Assembly (NCBI GenBank): GCA_032433765.1 | Contig: JAVIAB010000101.1 | Span: 59,014,092 to 59,078,091 of the forward strand | Direction: 5' to 3' | Source: Megaustenia siamemsis | Lineage: Eukaryota > Mollusca > Gastropoda > Stylommatophora > Ariophantidae | Length of the DNA: 64,000 nucleotides | In this document: positions 36,725-47,760 of the stretch, piece by piece | Layout of the letters: each line of letters begins with the position of its first letter | How positions within the stretch are numbered: the first letter of the stretch is position 1 | Notes under the pieces: model-generated | The model's input: only the letters and a program-made list of their open reading frames with translations | Told to the model about the DNA's origin: nothing | The model's database searches: none | Translations under genes and position numbers: made by a program

Positions 36725-37394
36725 GTAACATTTTGTTAAAAAAAAACACATGTTTGACTGCCGCAGCTAGAACATCGCGTTATCGTTTTGTGCCTGGTCG
36801 TAAACAACATGATCCCGACGTAGCGGCTACACTTTTACACCACAAACCCAAATATATTCAGGACTTTCCATGCTAGCAAACCCAAGTTGACGCTCACTTT
36901 GAAAATGTGTACCAGATAATCAAATGTGACCTTGGTTGATGAATCATATAATATTGTTAAAGTGTTTACATGTGTTGTATTTATACACATTGAATGTCGC
37001 GCATACTTACGGATTGTGCAATTTCTTTAATCTAGAAGAGAAATGCAAGAGTAGTGTTTAAAATATAAACTTGACCACTTCACAGATTTTAAGGAGAAAC
37101 TAACAAAGTGTTTGCTTATTTATCATTGCTGGGCGGGGCGATATGGATGTTGTTGATGTAATGTAAGATAAAAACACACTGTTGATTTAAGTCAATAATA
37201 TTACAAATACAAGTCAATACAACAAAGACATGCCTGATGTATTGAAAAGCTCAGTCCGGTAGGATTGAGGATTACAGGAAGCGTAGAGGATATGGACATT
37301 CCCATTAATCACCATCAAGTTCCATGCCGATTGTCGTAGCCGAGCATGACCATCAACAATTCTGTTGACTGTTGTGACGACATCAGGCTATTTA
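36725..37394. other. Unannotated stretch
   Basis: No recognisable feature. Confidence 0.45.
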
Positions 37395-37865
37395 GTAACG
37401 TTTCTATATGTCGCCCGCGTATCTCTTCCCCTCTTTTGTTGCCGTTGTATGTAAACGGTATCCCAACTTTCCTCTTCTCGTGGCGTGCCCGACAAATCTC
37501 ATTTGTTTCTTTCCGATGTTTTTAGCTCTCCCTTTTTGTTTTGGCAGCTTTAAAAAAAAAATTCGGGTTGGTCTTTTTAGATGTCAAGGAAAATCCCAAC
37601 ATTCTTCTGAGAAACCCCATCTCTGTGGCCTCTAATCATATTTTTTTAAATGTGTATTTATACTGTTCATGATTTCCTCCCATAGTTCAGAATTGGCTAT
37701 TTATAGCACTTATCTTCATTTATCTCTTCTATTAACATTGACTGGTTGCACAATATGTTTTTGATTTTATGAAATTCTACTTTGACATGTGCAATTCTGT
37801 AGTTAATTTGTGTGGTTCATCTTCCACTTGCTGTTATCTTCCCCCTTTAGTAGGCTTTAAAAAAA
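37395..37865 (-). mobile_element. LINE family B 3' fragment, minus strand
   Basis: The minus reading contains EMGFLRRMLGFSLTSKKTNP, KNIGKKQMRFVGHATRREKLGY and TKEGKRYAGDI. These are collinear with EMRFLRRMLKVPGQIKRPI and the GHIMRRGKLEY-type block of the 43.2-44.97 kb copy (complement of 44700-44820). Truncated at both ends and interrupted by indels. Confidence 0.75.
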
Positions 37866-38406
37866 TGGATAAGCTGTTTGCATTTAAATAAATCGCATAC
37901 AAATATCCAGTATCTGGCTCAATGACTTGGTAAAGAATAATGGCAGTGAGGAAATGCAGTGACAGCGTAACTTTAAAGTGATGTAGCCTAGAACTCTAAC
38001 ATATCACCTATGACCACCCCCCCCCACCCACCCTTTTTCACCCAATTAGTTATTCTTAGAACCTGAACAGTGTTTGAATTTTTTTAATATTTCGTTCTTA
38101 CCGATTGCTGGTGGTGCTTTTGTTTTTTATAAAAAAACTGAACAGGTCTAGTCTGAATTGTCTCTTCTCTTTCTCTTCTTCTGCCTTTTAGCTCCCAGTG
38201 AAGCATAGGTCTTCAACAAACACTTTCCAAGTCGTTCTGTTTTTTGCAATTCTTTTAAGATCATTCCATGTCTTCCCCATCATCTTCATCTCTGCTTCGA
38301 TCTGTCTTCTCCAAGAATTCCTTGGTCTTCCTCTTTGTCTTTTCCCCTGGGGATTCCAAAAAAGGGCCTGTTGTGTAATACTCTCAGTTGGCTTCCGTAG
38401 TGTGTG

Positions 38407-39378
38407 TCATATCCATCGCCATCGTCTACGCTGTATTTCTTTATCCACTGGTATTTGACCGGTACATTTCCATAATTCCACGTTCATGACTTTGTCCTGC
38501 CATTTCCATCCCTTTATTCTGCGTAAGCATCCATTAATGAATGTCTGTACTTTCGTGATTGTCAATTTTGTTGTTCTCCATGTTTCACAGTCATATAATA
38601 GGACCGACTTAACATTTGAGTTGAAAATTTTTATTTTTGTATCTAACCTAATTTCTTTGGATTTCCATATGTTTCCCAGTGCAATGAAAGCTCCACTTGC
38701 TTTTGATATCCTTATTTTGGTATCATTTTCTGTTCCTCCCTCGTTATCTATATTACTGCCTAGATATATGTAAGATTGTACGTCTAGTAGAGGTATTTCA
38801 CCTAGTTTTATTTGGTTATTGCCAACTGCATTAATTCTCTTAATGTTGGTCTTATCTCTATTAATCTTTAGTTCTACCTGTTGTGGACTCTCATCTAATA
38901 TACTCATTTTATCCTGCATCTGTTGATGGTTGTGTGATAGGAGAGCTATGTCATCAGCAAAGTCTAAATCATCAAGTTGGTTGGTCAGTGACCACTGGAT
39001 CCCACTTCTGTTGTTTTGAGTTATTTTCATAATCCAATCTATGGCCAGTAGAAAGAGAAATGGAGACAGAAGGCATCCTTGCCTTACTCCTGTTCTTATT
39101 TCAAATGCTTCTGTAAGCTGTCCTTCATGCACCACTCTACATTTCGTTCCATCACACATTGTTTTTATCAGGTTAACAAACTTTATGGGGATTCCGTAAT
39201 GACTCAGCAACTTCCAAAGCATTATTCTGTCTAAACTATCACATGCATTTTCGTAATCTATGAATCCAATATAAAGTGGGGATTTTAGTTCTAAACTTTG
39301 TTCAACTATTATACGTAGAGTAGTTATTTGATCAGCACATGATCTGTTCTTCCTAAAAGCTGCTTGTTCATCTCTCAA
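38407..39378 (-). CDS. LINE reverse transcriptase domain, family A
   Basis: A 323-residue open piece. Order: MRDEQAAFRKNRSCADQ, FIDYENACDSLDR (motif A; the consensus AFDSLD is here ACDSLD), RTGVRQGCLLSPFLFLLAIDW (motif B), LDDLDFADDIALLSHN (motif C with the catalytic DD intact), INRDKTNIKRINA, QSYIYLGSNIDNEGGTENDTK, LLYDCETWRTTKLT, QTFINGCLRRIKGWKW and RRRWRWI. It makes cDNA from element RNA at the nicked target. The start at 39378 is a frame re-entry, not a natural start. The preceding part (LKNGKVTGPDEIPSEPIKAD, 39600-39676) is in another frame. The C-terminus continues out of frame toward 38165. The motif C DD remains, but the ORF is broken elsewhere. Confidence 0.95.
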   Translation of the reverse strand: MRDEQAAFRKNRSCADQITTLRIIVEQSLELKSPLYIGFIDYENACDSLDRIMLWKLLSHYGIPIKFVNLIKTMCDGTKCRVVHEGQLTEAFEIRTGVRQGCLLSPFLFLLAIDWIMKITQNNRSGIQWSLTNQLDDLDFADDIALLSHNHQQMQDKMSILDESPQQVELKINRDKTNIKRINAVGNNQIKLGEIPLLDVQSYIYLGSNIDNEGGTENDTKIRISKASGAFIALGNIWKSKEIRLDTKIKIFNSNVKSVLLYDCETWRTTKLTITKVQTFINGCLRRIKGWKWQDKVMNVELWKCTGQIPVDKEIQRRRWRWI

Positions 39379-39675
39379 GTCTTTCTCTATAGCCTCCTTT
39401 AGTCTCTTCAGAATGATTCTGCCTAATATTTTTTCCTGGCACTGATAGTAGCATAATTCCCCTATAATTTGTGCACTCCTGTAAACTTCCTTTCTTTGGT
39501 AGTTTGATCATATAACCTTCTCTCCAGTCTTTAGGTATTTCTTCCCTCTCCCAAATGCTATCCAATAGATCATGTAACATCTTGGTAGAGGTGTTAATAT
39601 CTGCTTTGATCGGTTCCGAAGGAATTTCATCTGGTCCTGTGACTTTACCATTTTTTAATAGTTTGATGGCTTTCA

Positions 39676-39966
39676 TTATTTCTTCTTTGCTTGGTTTTCC
39701 GCAGTTAACGTGTAACTCTTCTTCTCCTGTAGTATATCTGGATGATTATTTGAGCTGGGTCTGTTCAAAAGTTCTTCAAAGTGCTCTTTCCATCTCTCCA
39801 TTTGTTCTCTTATATTACTAAGCAGGTTTCCTTTCTTATCTTTGATAAAGCCGTTGATCTGTTTGTATTTTCCACCTAATTTCTTTGTGGTGTTGTACAG
39901 TTCTTTCATATTCCCTTTATTTGCTGCTTCTTCTGCCTCTTTAGCTAGTCCATCTATATATTTCAT
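39676..39966 (-). pseudogene. LINE family A linker between endonuclease and RT
   Basis: The minus reading MKYIDGLAKEAEEAANKGNMKELY, then KKLGGKYKQINGF and EQMERWKEHFEELLNRP, is the spacer segment found in this LINE family upstream of the RT fingers. It is collinear with 22330-22530 on the plus strand. The reading is cut from its neighbours by frameshifts at about 39676 and 39966. Confidence 0.85.
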
Positions 39967-40363
39967 CTTATCCCTTTTAGTGCATCTTCTCTCTTTTTTT
40001 TAACCTCTGTGTAAGCTTCCTGTGTCTTGGCTTTATTTCATCTTGTTTTGCTTTTATTTATGTCTGCTTTCTTGTTTTATCTTTCTTTAATTTTATCCAG
40101 GGTCTCTGCTGTCATCCATGCCTTATTCTGGCGTTCTCTTCTCCCCAGTGTTTCTTCGCATGTCCCTTTCCATATATTGTTTACCTGTTTTCAATGATCT
40201 TCTATAGTTATTGTATTTTCTAGTTGTTGGATAACTTGGTATTTGTTTGATATTGTGACTGCGAATGTATCTTTAATTCCTTGTTCTTAAAGAAACCCTA
40301 CATTGAAATGCTTTCTACCCTTATTCGTTGTAGTATACCTTTTTAGTTTAATTTTAAGTTTGG

Positions 40364-41053
40364 CTAACTTAAAATGATGATCAGAAAATGATGATCAGAA
40401 GCTACATCTGCCCCTCTATATAATTTTACATCCTTTAAGGATGACTTAAACTTATTATTAATACATATGTGATCAATTTGATTCTCCGTTCCATAATCTG
40501 GTGACACCCATGTAGCTTTGTGTATTCTTTTATGTTGGAATATTGTTCCTCCTAGGCTCATTTGATTAAGGGCGCAGAAATTCACAAATATCTCTCCATT
40601 CTCGTTTATTTCTCCAAGTCCATGTTTTCCCATAATCTCTTCGAAGCCTCTGTTGTTTGATCCTACCTTAGCATTTAGGTCTCCCATCAAGATTATAATA
40701 TCCTTGGCTCGTCTTGCATCCATCTGACATTGTAGCTGTTTATAGAAATCATCTTTAACTGAATCATCCTTATCGTTGGTTGGTGCATAGCATTGTATAA
40801 TGTGTAATTTTATTTTGTTTTTGGTTGTTTTAAATGTTGCTCTCACCAGTCTTGGTCCCACTGCCTCCCATTCTATTAGGGTCTGCTGTGCATTCTTTGA
40901 TAACATTATAGCTACCCCTTCGCTATATTGTGCTCCTGGTTCCTGGTGTCCTGATGATAAAATCATCTCCCCTGTATTCAGTGCCGCTCCAAGCCATCTT
41001 GTTTCACACATTCCCAGAATATCTATCTTGTAGTTAGTCATTTCTGCTGCCAC
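40364..41053 (-). CDS. LINE apurinic-type endonuclease domain (EEP), 5' part of the family A ORF
   Basis: A 229-residue reading with the complete set of endonuclease motifs: ILGMCETRWLG (catalytic Glu, about residue 17), HIIQCYAPTND, IILMGDLNAKVGSN (Asp/Asn pair), KATWVSPDYGTENQIDHICI and GADVASDHHFL (the Asp-His pair at the end). In LINEs this domain nicks the target DNA to prime reverse transcription. The text (MILSSGHQ, EAVGPRL, ADVASDHH) is of the type often annotated 'craniofacial development protein 2-like', which derives from RTE/BovB elements. The true start lies upstream: the frame continues back past the Met through a GKDAQVAAEM block toward 41090, where it is truncated. Part of a dead element. 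Confidence 0.93.
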   Translation of the reverse strand: MAAEMTNYKIDILGMCETRWLGAALNTGEMILSSGHQEPGAQYSEGVAIMLSKNAQQTLIEWEAVGPRLVRATFKTTKNKIKLHIIQCYAPTNDKDDSVKDDFYKQLQCQMDARRAKDIIILMGDLNAKVGSNNRGFEEIMGKHGLGEINENGEIFVNFCALNQMSLGGTIFQHKRIHKATWVSPDYGTENQIDHICINNKFKSSLKDVKLYRGADVASDHHFLIIILS

Positions 41054-41449
41054 TTGTGCATCTTTTCCCTGTTCGTTAAGGGTTCGTAATGACTGTTAAA
41101 TTTCAACAATATTTGGCAAAAACATAACTTGTGTAATAATTATTGCTCATTACACAAACAATAATTGTAATATTTGCTTTACAATATAAAAAAGTAAGGA
41201 ATTCATTTCAATAGAAATAGTTGACATACATGTAAAAATGTGAATGCGATATGTCAAATCTTTGAATGGCTTAACAGGAAAATGAGCAAGCCTATCATTT
41301 AATGGATGTCAAATTACTCATTAATGTGAAGGAATACACATTTACATTGGTGTTAGTTCTAGCCCTTAATACCTACCCTTGTTATCACGTATCTAGCATT
41401 CTTCGCCTATGAGAAAAGATAAAAAGAACTAACTTAGAAAGAATCTCTT

Positions 41450-41905
41450 AAAATATAATACTAAATCATGTTGCTAAAACTGCGAAAAAAGCCTCTAACA
41501 TATAAACTAAAACATGTTGCTAAAACTGCGAAATAAGCCTCTAACATATAAACTAAAACATGTTGCTAAAACTGCGAAATAAGCCTCGAACATAAAAACT
41601 AAAACATGTTGCTATATCTGCGAAATATGCCTCTAACATAAAAACTAAAACATGTTGCTAAAACTGCGAAATAAGCCTCTAACATATAAACTAAATCATG
41701 TTGCATTAACTGCGAAATAAGTATCTAACATATAAACTAAAACATGTTGCTTTAACTGGGAAATAAGCCTCTAACATATAAACTAAAACATGTTGCTAAA
41801 ACTGCGAAATAAGCCTCTAACATAAAAACTAAAACATGTTGCTAAAACTGCGAAATAAGCCTCTAACATATAAACTAAAACATGTTGCTAAAACTACGAA
41901 ATACA
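41450..41905. repeat. 46-bp tandem repeat, about 10 copies
   Basis: Unit begins CTAAAACATGTTGCTAAAAC and contains TGCGAAATAAGCCTCTAACA. Copies differ by a few substitutions (TAACATAAAAACT versus TAACATATAAACT). The period equals that of the unrelated array at 24.8-25.6 kb. Confidence 0.96.
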
Positions 41906-42346
41906 CCGGTACCATATATTCTCCTGAAAAATACATCAACACAAATATCTAAACAACGTCAACTGCACTGCTGTTTATAACACACATAAATAAATTAAAT
42001 ACAATTAAACTCGTTCCTATACGTAATGACTCAATAAAACATTTTTCTAAAACACTTAAACATTGTTCAAATTAATAACAAAAACATAGTTAAAAGTACA
42101 ATGATATATCCCTAATAAGTCAGCTAAAACATCTTCATGAAACTCCTAATAAAAAACCACTAAAACATCATCTAAACCGCATCGTAGAATATTCGAATAA
42201 AATTAATCGTGAAACGCATCAACTTAACAAAATCATCAACATAAAAATTGCTACCCCATCATAAGCTAATTGTTTTGTTCATGATTGTCTCATTCAACAA
42301 CCTCTGCAACAATAAAAGTTAATCATAGCTCGAAGTTTGACTATAT
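41906..42346. other. AT-rich stretch, edge of the satellite
   Basis: Contains loosely similar CTAAAACATC motifs that may be highly diverged satellite. Nothing else recognised. Confidence 0.5.
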
Positions 42347-43223
42347 TTCATCATCATCATCGAGTGCCTTCTTCGCAACGAAGGTTGGCTAACATGGAGC
42401 GCCATTCCTCTCTGTCTCTTGCTTTGATGATGCAGATTGCCATAGGCTGATTTGTCCATCTTTTGATGTTACTCGTCCATGTTAGTCTTGGTCTGCTTCT
42501 GCTTCTTTTACCTTGTATTTTCCCCTCCAGGATTACATTTAGTATGCTGTTGTGTCTTGTAACATGACCCAAAAATCGCATTTGTCCTCTTTGAATTTTG
42601 CTTAGTATATCTCTTTTCATTTTTAGAGTTTTAAGACTTCATCGTTTGTTTTCTTTTCTTTCAATCCAATTCTACCTATTCTTCTATATATCAACATCTC
42701 AAAGGTTTCAATTCTCTATTCTATTTTCTTGTCTAATGTCCATGTTTCTGCACCAGATAGGAATATTGAGAAGATGTAACATATTGCTATTCTTAGTTTT
42801 AGCCCTGGTGTTATTTGTTTTGATGTTAGTATGTTCCTCATCACATTACAATTATTTTTGGCCATTCCTATTCTTTTGTTTATTTCAGTTGTGCATTTTC
42901 CATCACTGGTTATAGTATGTCCTAGGTAGTTGTAGTTCTGAACTGTGTCCAGGTCTATTCCTTCAATTTTGATATCCACTTGTGAGTTTTGAGTATTTTC
43001 TTTGTTTATGATCATAGTTTCAGTCTTTTTTATATTCATACCTAGTCCATATTTGTTTGCGTATCGTGTTTATTTCATTAAGTAGTTGTTGTAGATCTTT
43101 AGGATTTCTGCTAGTAGTACAGTATCGTCAGCATATCGTGGGTTATTGAATATCTTTCCATTAATTTGTAGGCCTGGCATCTCTATGATATTTTCAAAGA
43201 TTTGCTCAGTGTATAGATTGAAC

Positions 43224-44971
43224 TATGGATTGAAGAAATGGAAAAACAACAAATGAAAACCCAAAATGTATGCACAATCAGTTAAATGAATTAATAGGAA
43301 GAAAAGAATCAAACATTTCAGGATGTGTGAAATCAAAGGAAGGAAATATAATAATGGGACAGTAGAAGACAATGGAAAGATGGACCGAATATATCAGTCA
43401 ACTCTATGATGATGAAAGACCAGAATTAAACAATTCAAATGAATACACAGGACCACCAATAATGCAGAGTGAAGTGGAGGACGCAATTCAACACATTAAA
43501 AGAGGCAAAGCTCCAGGTCCTGACAATATAAAAAAATCGAAGAGATAAATGCATTAGGAGAGTTGGGAGTAGAAATCATAACAAAATTACTCAATGACAT
43601 ATATAACACTGGACACATACCCGAGGATCTACTAAAATCTATCTTTGTAGCCATACCGAAGAAGTCAGGCGCCACTGATTGTGAAGACCATCGCACTATT
43701 AGTCTCATGAGCCATATGACTAAAATATTACTAAGAATAATCATGAGACGTGTAAGGAACAAAATAAAACCAGAAATAAGTGAGGAACAATGTGGATTTG
43801 TGGAAGGAAAGGGCACAAATAATGCAATATACATCTTAAGGACATTGATAGAAAGATCTATAGAGGTAAAGAAAGATCTATATATGTGCTTTATAGACTA
43901 CACGAAAGTATTTGACAAAGTAAAGCATGTGGAAATAATCAATATGCTGGAGAAATTAAACATTGATGGCAAGGATCTGCGAATCATAAAACACATGTAC
44001 TGACAACAAACAGCAGCAATACGAATTAACAACCAAACAGGACAATTCCAATATATAAAACAAGGAGTCAGACAAGGCTGTGTTCTGTCACCGGACTTGT
44101 TTTCACTTTACAGCGAAGATAGTATGAGACTAATAGTAGACAAAAAAGGAATTGAAGTCAACGGTCACAACATAAATAATTTGCGATATGTGGATGACAC
44201 AGTCTTAATAGCAGAGACAGAGAACGAACTACAAGAAATGATAGACATAATAGTAGAAGAAAGCAACAAAAAAGGTCTCAGTCTGAATAGTAAGAAAACA
44301 GAAGTAATTGTTATATCGAAGAAACAATCATCACCACCATGCAGATTAAAAATAAACAAGACAAATCTAAAACAAGTGCAACGTTTCAAATACTTGGGCA
44401 CAATAATTACATCAGATGGGAGATGCAGCACATAAATAAAAAGCAGAATAGCTCAGGCCAAAATAGCATTTCAGAAAATGAAAAATATCTTATGCAACAA
44501 ATCTATGTCAATAAAAATGAGAAAGAGAGTTCACCGCTGCTATATAGAACCAATTCTGATCTATGGAAGCGAATCATGGACAGTAGACAAAGAAATGAAA
44601 AGACGTTTAGAAGCCACAGAGATGCGATTTCTCAGAAGAATGTTGAAAGTTCCTGGACAGATAAAAAGACCAATAAGGAAGTTCTTAAAGAGGCCAACAC
44701 AAAAAGGGAGCTCTTAAAAAAACATCAGAAAGAAGCAATCAACATTTTTCGGGCACATCATGAGGAGAGGAAAGTTGGAATACTTGGTTACAACTGGCAA
44801 AATAAAAGGAAAGAGAGATCGCGGACGACAAAGAGAGAAAGTACTGGACAGCTTGGTGTCAGGGCATGGAAAATAGTCAACAACAGAACTGATACGATGC
44901 ATTGTAGATAGAAGATTGTGGAGGGACATGATCGCCTACGCCAACCGGCATGGTACATGATGATGATGATG
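43224..44971 (+). mobile_element. LINE family B nested inside family C
   Basis: Flanked by ATAGATTGAAC (43213-43223) and ATAGATTTAAC (44972-44982), an 11-bp duplication with one mismatch, located exactly where the host RT text breaks. Order: GKAPGPDNI (43505-43530), VAIPKKSGATDCEDHRTISLMSH, SEEQCGFVEGKG, MCFIDYTKVFDKV (motif A), VRQGCVLSPDLFSLY (motif B), LRYVDDTVLIAE (motif C, DD present), SLNSKKTEVIVISKK, YLGTIITSDGRCS, YIEPILIYGSESWT and MRFLRRMLKVP. The end has (ATG)n, 44957-44971. Stops at 44002 and 44433 and several frameshifts break it. The 5' end is truncated before the endonuclease. Confidence 0.93.
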
Positions 44972-45870
44972 ATAGATTTAACAAGCTTGTTGATATGATG
45001 TTTACGTGTCTTACTCCTCTTTTTTATATCAATGGGTGTAGAGTTCTCTTTGTTATATTTTATTATTGCTGTTTGCTCCCAGTATAGATTACTTTTTAGT
45101 CGTATGTCCATGCCATCCATATGTATCTCTTTTAGGCATTCTTTATGTTGTTTGTGGTGTATTCTGTAAAAAGCTTTGGTGTAGTCTATGAAGGAGGCAT
45201 ATATTGGTTTGTTTACTTGTGTGCAATTTTCGATTAATGTTCTCATGCAGAATATGACTTCTTTTGTCGCACTATTTTTTCCTAATCCAAATTGCTGCTC
45301 ATCTAATTCGGTATTGATTTTATTCTGAATCTTTCCTTGTATAACCTTTAGCAAGATTTGTGTAACATGGCTCATTAAGCTTACTGTTCTAAAGTCACTG
45401 CATTCAACTGCACCTTTCTTTTTAGACATTACAGTGAATGTTGATGTTTTTACTTCATTTGGTATGTATCCTGTGTAGTATATGTCGTTGTATATGTCTG
45501 TAAACACTTCAATGCCAACATCTTCTAGTGCCTGTATCATCTTTAAATGTATGCTTTTTCCTTTGTCATTGTTCTTCTAGCTTTTTCCACCTCAGATTTT
45601 AAGATTGTATAGCCTGGTGTACATTTTATAATTGGTTTCTTGCCCCTTTGATCATGAAATAGTTATGTTATATGATACTGCCATCTATCTATAATATCTT
45701 TAGTGTCTGTTATCATTGTTCCTTATTTGTCTGCAATGCGTCCACCTTCTGTGGCTTTTTATAATTTGATTAGTAATTTTCTTTATTTCTGTGTGCATTC
45801 CTCTTAAGTCTTGTTTGCTTTCCTTAGTTTCTATTTCTATACATTTTTGGCTGAGCCAGTCTTCTTTTGC

Positions 45871-46813
45871 ATGTGCAGTTCGAACAGAGGAAGGACTGAG
45901 CGAATGTTTCCCAATAGAAACTGGGGTTAAACAAGGATGTATTTTATCGCCCTTGTTATTTGGAATTGTTATGGACTTCATAATGAAGAAATGCTGCACT
46001 GGTAATAAAGGCATCGAATGGATACAAGGAGACCATTTGGAGGACCTGGACTTTGCTGATGACATAGTTCTCATCAGCAATCAGATAAAAACGATGCAGG
46101 AAAACACAAATGAACTATCATCAATAGCCAGCAAAATTGGGCTTGAGGTCAATCATGAAAAGACTAAAGTCATGAAAAGTTTAATTCCAACAAGTGACAA
46201 AATATACATGGAAAACAAACCAGTAGAAGAGATCGATCACTTCATCTATCTTGGAAGTCACATTGATCGAGAAGGGGATACGAGCAAAGAAATTAGAATC
46301 AGACTGGCTAAAGCAGCAATGTCTTTCAGAAGCCTTGAAAAGTTGTGGAAATCAAAACTCATTAGCACAAACACAAAACTTAGGCTATTCAAATCAAATG
46401 TACTATCAACCCTTACGTATGCGTGTGAAAGCTGGAAAACAACAAGAGATATAGAAACAAAGTTGAACGCATTCGAAAATAAATGTCTAAGGAAAATACT
46501 TGGTATAGAATGGAACGAATTCAAAACAAACGAGGAAATTAGAGAAATCGCCAATCAACCACTAATATCTTCAGTAATAAAGAAAAGACGATGGTCAAAC
46601 GTTGGACATGTGATGAGAAGAGATAATAATCGAATAGCAAAGCAAGCCCTCATATGGGAAACAACAGGTAAAAGAAAAAGAGGAAGACCCAGGGAGACAC
46701 TGAGAAGAACATTGATGAGAGAGGCAAGAGCAGCAGGAATCGGCTCCCTCAATGAGATAGAACTGCTTGCACAGAACAGAGACAGATGGCGAGATTTGAT
46801 AAAATATCTTTAA
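45871..46813 (+). CDS. RTE-like RT C-terminal half, open
   Basis: Open from the truncation point to the natural stop TAA at 46811-46813, with about 314 codons belonging to the element. In-frame sequence upstream of 45871 belongs to the antisense host LINE, so the apparent Met at 45791 is not a real start. It contains motif B, FADD motif C, the thumb, and a conserved basic C-terminus (VGHVMRRDNNRIAKQALIW, GRPRETLRRTLMREAR). It lacks the endonuclease, the fingers and motif A, so it cannot act alone. Confidence 0.9.
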
Positions 46814-46910
46814 AAGAAAACTGCTAGAACAAAAATTCATATAGGAGAAGGTGTATCTTGGTCTACGCCCTATGGGCCGGTTACGGCTCGAAAGGTCAAT
46901 AGATAGATAG
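45871..46910 (+). mobile_element. 5'-truncated RTE-like LINE nested in family C, perfect TSD
   Basis: Flanked by an identical 12-base repeat GTCTTCTTTTGC at 45859-45870 and 46910-46921 (the first G of the second copy may belong to the tail). The ORF (last stop near 46813) encodes motif B GVKQGCILSPLLFGIVMDFI, LDFADDIVLISN (motif C intact), a DREGDTSKEIRIRLAKA block, KLWKSKLISTNTKLRLFKSNV, and a long C-terminus RKRGRPRETLRRTL...RDRWRDLIKYL. A short GC-richer 3' UTR (46817-46895) ends in a GATA-type tail (AATAGATAGATAG, 46898-46910). The short UTR and short-repeat tail suit RTE clade elements. Truncation removes RT motif A and everything upstream. The rest is open and looks young. Confidence 0.95.
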
Positions 46911-47409
46911 TCTTCTTTTGCCTTTGTACACATTTTCCGTATTCCATTATCTATTTTATTGTATTGGGCAGTATTCTTCGCTTGTCTCTTTTTACGTCCA
47001 TTTTTTCTAAGATGGTGTTAGTTATCCATATTTGTTTTGTGTTCTTTTCTCTTTTTGGGTAAATAGGGTTTTGACCTTATTTAATTTCTCAAAAGAACAG
47101 TTTCTAACTTGTGTACGCTCGATAACATGCGATTCATATTCAACAGATAATTCACCTTACTCGCCTAGATAAGGCTCTAAAGCTGTCTTAATTACGTTCA
47201 AACCAAAGAAATGTATTTAAATCTATAAAATGCGAAGCTGCAGTAAAGTTAATTGTAAAGAGACATGAAGAAAGGTATAGAAATAAAGAATAGAAAAAAG
47301 TGTATGGTTAAAGCTTTACGTAATAAGTGGACGACACATATAAGAACACTGTTTTGGCTCAACCGCGTTATCAGGAACAAACATACAACACAAACACAGA
47401 TATGTGTTT

Positions 47410-47760
47410 AAAATTTAAAAAAAGTAATGAATATTTTTTCAAGTAATAAATTCGAACTCGAATGAGAAATACAAACAAAAAAAAATAGGAAAAAAATGAC
47501 TTTCTTGTAAATTTCGCTGCGGGCAGAATGGAAAATGGACGTTAGTGCGTACGGGGAAAGTGCACTGCTCACGTGCATCGTGTGCAGTAACGTTCATTTT
47601 ATTTCTGTAGCTGTCGCTACCAAGTGTTAGGGTCTCTGCTTTATTTCTCCCCAGGTAAGAAAAAACAAACCTTTTCATCCTACTGTGATTCGAACCTACG
47701 TTCTCCTGGTTTGGAGCGCCACAAACTATTGATTCGGCCACCAGCATTACTTGAGTGTTA
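47410..47760 (-). mobile_element. tRNA-headed SINE candidate, minus strand
   Basis: Minus reading: head GCTGGTGGCCGAATCAATAG (complement of 47727-47746, A-box type), then CGTAGGTTCGAATCACAG (complement of 47684-47701, a near-perfect B box GGTTCGAATC), then a body with ACCTGGGGAGAAATAAAGC. The spacing of about 40 bases suits a tRNA head. The open reading 47439-47747 across it is not a gene. I found no TSD. Confidence 0.6.

Larger units (their letters stand above)
38155..41090 (-). mobile_element. LINE family A, best-preserved copy: endonuclease plus RT, minus strand
   Basis: About 2.9 kb, reading from 41090 down to 38155. The 5' end is cut inside the endonuclease N-terminus, and the 3' end has the family's CTCCCAGTGAAGCATAGG complement and a TCTTCT-type tail. 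From 39.7 to 40.36 kb the linker is frameshifted. Family B, C, E and F elements lack this degree of completeness. The two large coding pieces are listed separately. The CFDP2/BovB-like endonuclease text makes an RTE-clade element the best guess. Confidence 0.95.
42347..47085 (-). mobile_element. LINE family C on minus strand, host of two nested LINEs
   Basis: One element split by two insertions. Segments (minus order): 47085-46911 (MCTKAKEDYL region), 45870-44983 (linker and RT), 43223-42347 (RT motif C to 3' end). The upstream RT text (45000-45540) has STFTVMSKKKGAVECSDFRT, LMSHVTQILLKVI, YASFIDYTKAF (motif A), and damaged motif B. Past the first insertion the RT resumes at NLYTEQIFENI, then PRYADDTVLLAE (motif C as YADD), YNYLGHTITSDGKCTTEINKR, SGAETWTLDKK, GQMRFLGHVTRHNS and MLANLRCEEGTR. 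The 3' end has a (CAT)n tail, seen as CATCATCATCATCG at 42350 on plus. Frames are broken in several places. Confidence 0.9.

Noticed and set aside
45791..45870. Met start upstream of the RTE-like ORF
   Set aside because: The first 27 codons are antisense sequence of the host LINE. The element begins at 45871 after the TSD.
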